Assembly (NCBI GenBank): GCA_045806665.1
Contig: JBJMIW010000416.1
Location: forward strand, 1 to 5,764
Length of the DNA stretch: 5,764 nucleotides
Origin: Actinoallomurus sp045806665
GTDB taxonomy: Bacteria; Actinomycetota; Actinomycetes; Streptosporangiales; Streptosporangiaceae
Direction: 5' to 3'
The notes under the pieces are model-generated. The model did no database searches. It saw nothing but the letters and a program-made list of their open reading frames with translations, and was not told the DNA's origin. Positions 3,544 to 5,764 of this stretch are shown here, one piece after another. Each line of letters starts with the position of its first letter. Within the stretch, counting starts at the first letter, position 1. The translations under genes and the position numbers were made by a program.

Positions 3544-5764
3544 AGGTGCTCCGGTCGGATGGGTACCCGGGTCAGCGCCCGGCCGGTGGCGTCGCGGACG
3601 GCCGCGACGATGGCGGGCGTGGAGGAGAGCGTCGGCGGCTCTCCGGCGCCCCGCAGCCCGTACGGCGCGTGCGGGTCGGGGCTCTCGAGGATGTCCAGCC
3701 GCATGGGCGGCATGTCGAGGATCGTCGGGATGAGGTAGTCGGTGAAGGACGGGTTCCGGACCAGGCCGTCCTGGACGACGATCTCCTCCATCAGCGCCAG
3801 TCCGAGGCCCTGGGCGGAGCCGCCGTGGATCTGGCCTTCCAGCGACAGCCGGTTCATGACCTTGCCGACGTCCTGGACGGCGGCCAGCTCGACCACCTTG
3901 ATCAGGCCGAGCTCCACGTCGACGTCCACCACCGCGCGGTGTACGCAGAGCGCGAGCTGGACGTGCGTGTCGCCCTGGCCGGTGACCGGGTCCATCGCGA
4001 CGGTGGGCCGGTGGTGGTACTCGCGGGTCTGCTCGACGACCCGATCGCCGAGGACGTCGGCCACCGTGGCGAGCGCGCCCGCCGACGCCGACACGACCTT
4101 TCCGCCCGCCAGCGACAGGTCGCCCCCGGTTCCCAGGCGTTCCCGGGCGAGCGCGAGGACCTCCTCGCGGACCGCCGTACAGGCCGCCCGGACCGCACCG
4201 CCGGTCATGTAGGACTGGCGGGAGGCGGAGGAGGAGCCCGCGTCGCCGACCCGGATGTCGGCCGGGTCGACGGTCACCCGGTCGACGCCCAGCTCGGTGC
4301 GGGCGATCTGCGCCTGCAGCGTGACGAGGCCCTGGCCGACCTCGGCGGCCGCGGTGTGCACCACCGCCGCCGGCTCGCCGCCGACGACCTGCAGCCGTAC
4401 CCGGGCGGTCGAGTAGTCGTCGAAGCCCTCGGAGAAGCAGATGTTCTTGATGCCGACGCCGTAGCCGATGCCGCGGACGACGCCCTCGCCGTGGGTGGTC
4501 TGGGACACGCCGCCCGGCAGGTTCCGCAGGTCGGCGGTGTCCGGCGGGCCCGGCAGCGGCATGCCCTGCAGCCGGGTGAGCATCTCGGCGAGGGGGGCCG
4601 GGGAGTCGATGACCTGGCCGGTGGCCAGCTTCGAGCCCTGGCCGGCGGCGTTGATCCGGCGGATCTCCACCGGGCCGACGCCGCAGGCCGCGCCCAGCCG
4701 GTCCATCATCGACTCGTAGGCGAAGCAGGCCTGCACCGCCCCGAAGCCCCGCATCGCGCCGCACGGCGGGTTGTTGGTGTAGACGCCGTACGCGTCGATC
4801 CGCAGGTTCGGGATCTCGTACGGGCCGAGGCCGAGCGAGGCCGCGTTCGCCACCACGGCGGGCGTCGAGGAGGTATAGGCGCCGCCGTCGAGGATGATCT
4901 CGGCCACGGCGTAGAGGATCCTGCCGTCCCGGGTCGCGCCGTACTCGTAGCGCATCAGCGCCGGGTGCCGGTGGACGTGGCCGAAGAACGACTCGTACCG
5001 GTTGTAGACGATCTTGACGGGCCGGCCGGTGTGCAGCGCCAGCATGCCCGCGTGGATCTGCATCGACAGGTCCTCACGACCGCCGAATGCGCCGCCCACG
5101 CCGGCCAGCGTCATCCGGATCTTCTCCTGGGGCAGCCCGAGGCAGGGCGCGATCTGCTGGACGTCCTGGTGCAGCCACTGGGTGGCGACGAACAGGTCGA
5201 GCCCGCCGTCCTCGGCCGGCACGGCCAGGCCGGACTCCGGGCCGAGGAACGCCTGGTCCTGGATGCCGACGGAGAATTCGCCGGAGACGACGATCTCCGC
5301 CCGCGCGCCGGCGGCGGCCACGTCCCCGACGCGGACCGGCTGGTGGCGGACGATGCCCCCACGCTCCTGCACCGCGAGTCGGTCCGGGTCGGCGACCACG
5401 GCGCGCGCATCGGTGATCGGTTCGAGGACCTCCCACTCGACCCTGATCTTCTCCATCGCGCGCCGGGCCGTCTCCGGGTGGTCGGCCGCGACCAGCGCGA
5501 TCGACTCGCCCTGGTGGCGGACCTCGCCGATGGCGAGCACCGGCTGGTCGGCGTGCTCCAGCCCGTACACCTTGCGGCCGGGCACGTCCTGATGCGTGAG
5601 GACCGCCTCGACCCCGGGCACCGCGAGCGCGGGGCCGAGGTCGATCGAGCGGATCCGGGCGCGTGCGTACGGGCTGCGCAGTGTCGCGCCGAACAGCGTC
5701 CCGTCGATCCACAGGTCGGAGGCGTAGGCGAACTCGCCGGTGACCTTGAGCGTGCCGTCGGGCC
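3534..5764 (-). CDS. pucD: Xanthine dehydrogenase, molybdopterin-binding subunit (PucD/XdhA type), 5' end missing
   Basis: Large molybdenum-cofactor subunit that oxidises hypoxanthine and xanthine to urate, normally in a cytoplasmic complex with separate FAD and 2Fe-2S subunits. The frame is open to the right edge; 742 residues are visible and probably a few tens are missing at the N-terminus. The visible start (PDGTLKVTGEFAYASDLW) is typical of the family. Counting visible residues: the cofactor loop GGAFGGRE is at about 223-230, MRGFGAVQ at 337-344, GQG at 476-478, a serine-rich cofactor loop (GSSSASRQ) at about 509-516, and GAGEPP at 705-710, whose Glu708 matches the catalytic base. Glu230 and Arg338 correspond to the purine-binding Glu and Arg of xanthine dehydrogenases; aldehyde oxidases usually lack them, and the CO-dehydrogenase AYRCSFR loop is absent. 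The gene ends in TGA at 3536-3534, inside the start of the next gene. First visible gene of the operon. Family assignment is firm; the exact subunit letter is less so. Confidence 0.95.
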   Translation of the reverse strand, partial: PDGTLKVTGEFAYASDLWIDGTLFGATLRSPYARARIRSIDLGPALAVPGVEAVLTHQDVPGRKVYGLEHADQPVLAIGEVRHQGESIALVAADHPETARRAMEKIRVEWEVLEPITDARAVVADPDRLAVQERGGIVRHQPVRVGDVAAAGARAEIVVSGEFSVGIQDQAFLGPESGLAVPAEDGGLDLFVATQWLHQDVQQIAPCLGLPQEKIRMTLAGVGGAFGGREDLSMQIHAGMLALHTGRPVKIVYNRYESFFGHVHRHPALMRYEYGATRDGRILYAVAEIILDGGAYTSSTPAVVANAASLGLGPYEIPNLRIDAYGVYTNNPPCGAMRGFGAVQACFAYESMMDRLGAACGVGPVEIRRINAAGQGSKLATGQVIDSPAPLAEMLTRLQGMPLPGPPDTADLRNLPGGVSQTTHGEGVVRGIGYGVGIKNICFSEGFDDYSTARVRLQVVGGEPAAVVHTAAAEVGQGLVTLQAQIARTELGVDRVTVDPADIRVGDAGSSSASRQSYMTGGAVRAACTAVREEVLALARERLGTGGDLSLAGGKVVSASAGALATVADVLGDRVVEQTREYHHRPTVAMDPVTGQGDTHVQLALCVHRAVVDVDVELGLIKVVELAAVQDVGKVMNRLSLEGQIHGGSAQGLGLALMEEIVVQDGLVRNPSFTDYLIPTILDMPPMRLDILESPDPHAPYGLRGAGEPPTLSSTPAIVAAVRDATGRALTRVPIRPEHLCR

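Noticed and set aside
3163..4764. 533-residue minus-strand open frame ending in the small domain
   Set aside because: Residues before the ATG at 3543 are an out-of-frame reading of pucD, rich in Arg/Gly/Pro; only the last 126 residues are real, so there is no fusion protein.

Overview
The window is very GC-rich DNA with strong third-position G/C bias, GTG starts and Shine-Dalgarno-led, overlapping genes. This points to a high-GC actinobacterium; I cannot name the genus. Nearly everything from about position 833 to the right edge is one minus-strand purine-degradation operon, read right to left.

In transcription order the operon holds four genes. First is the molybdopterin-binding large subunit of xanthine dehydrogenase (PucD/XdhA type, 5764-3534, its N-terminus cut by the window edge). 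Second is a 126-residue free-standing protein resembling the C-terminal domain of allophanate hydrolase (3543-3163). Third is allantoinase (allB, 3166-1865) and fourth is allantoicase (alc, 1861-833). Junctions are tight: a 10-nt overlap, a 4-nt ATGA overlap and a 3-nt gap, so the genes are very probably co-transcribed and translationally coupled. The chemistry is hypoxanthine/xanthine to urate, then allantoin to allantoate, then ureidoglycolate plus urea. The urate-to-allantoin steps (urate oxidase, hydroxyisourate hydrolase, OHCU decarboxylase) and the other xanthine dehydrogenase subunits are not here and would lie upstream or elsewhere.

The left 830 bases look like degraded DNA with no intact gene. 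Positions 499-288 carry the broken 5' end of an Old Yellow Enzyme family flavin oxidoreductase gene (minus strand). It keeps its ribosome binding site and GTG start but has a frameshift, which falls beside a perfect 20-bp palindrome, and it ends abruptly after about 65 residues. About 30 bases beyond that break lies the 3' portion of a tRNA-Lys(CTT) gene (about 203-256, plus strand) with intact anticodon and T arms but no proper 5' half. The two fragments together look like a recombination scar, most simply an attachment site or debris left by an integrative element, though a decayed tRNA gene is also possible. The rest of the left part holds several inverted repeats: hairpins at 13-44 and 55-72, operator-like palindromes at 593-605 and 686-703, a hairpin at 621-643 and a possible operon terminator at 786-820. 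It also holds an 11-bp perfect tandem duplication (74-95).

No CRISPR array, insertion sequence or intact tRNA/rRNA was found. The most interesting points are the free-standing allophanate-hydrolase-C-like protein locked between xanthine dehydrogenase and allantoinase, a hairpin that would bury the allantoicase Shine-Dalgarno, and the tRNA/flavoenzyme scar.
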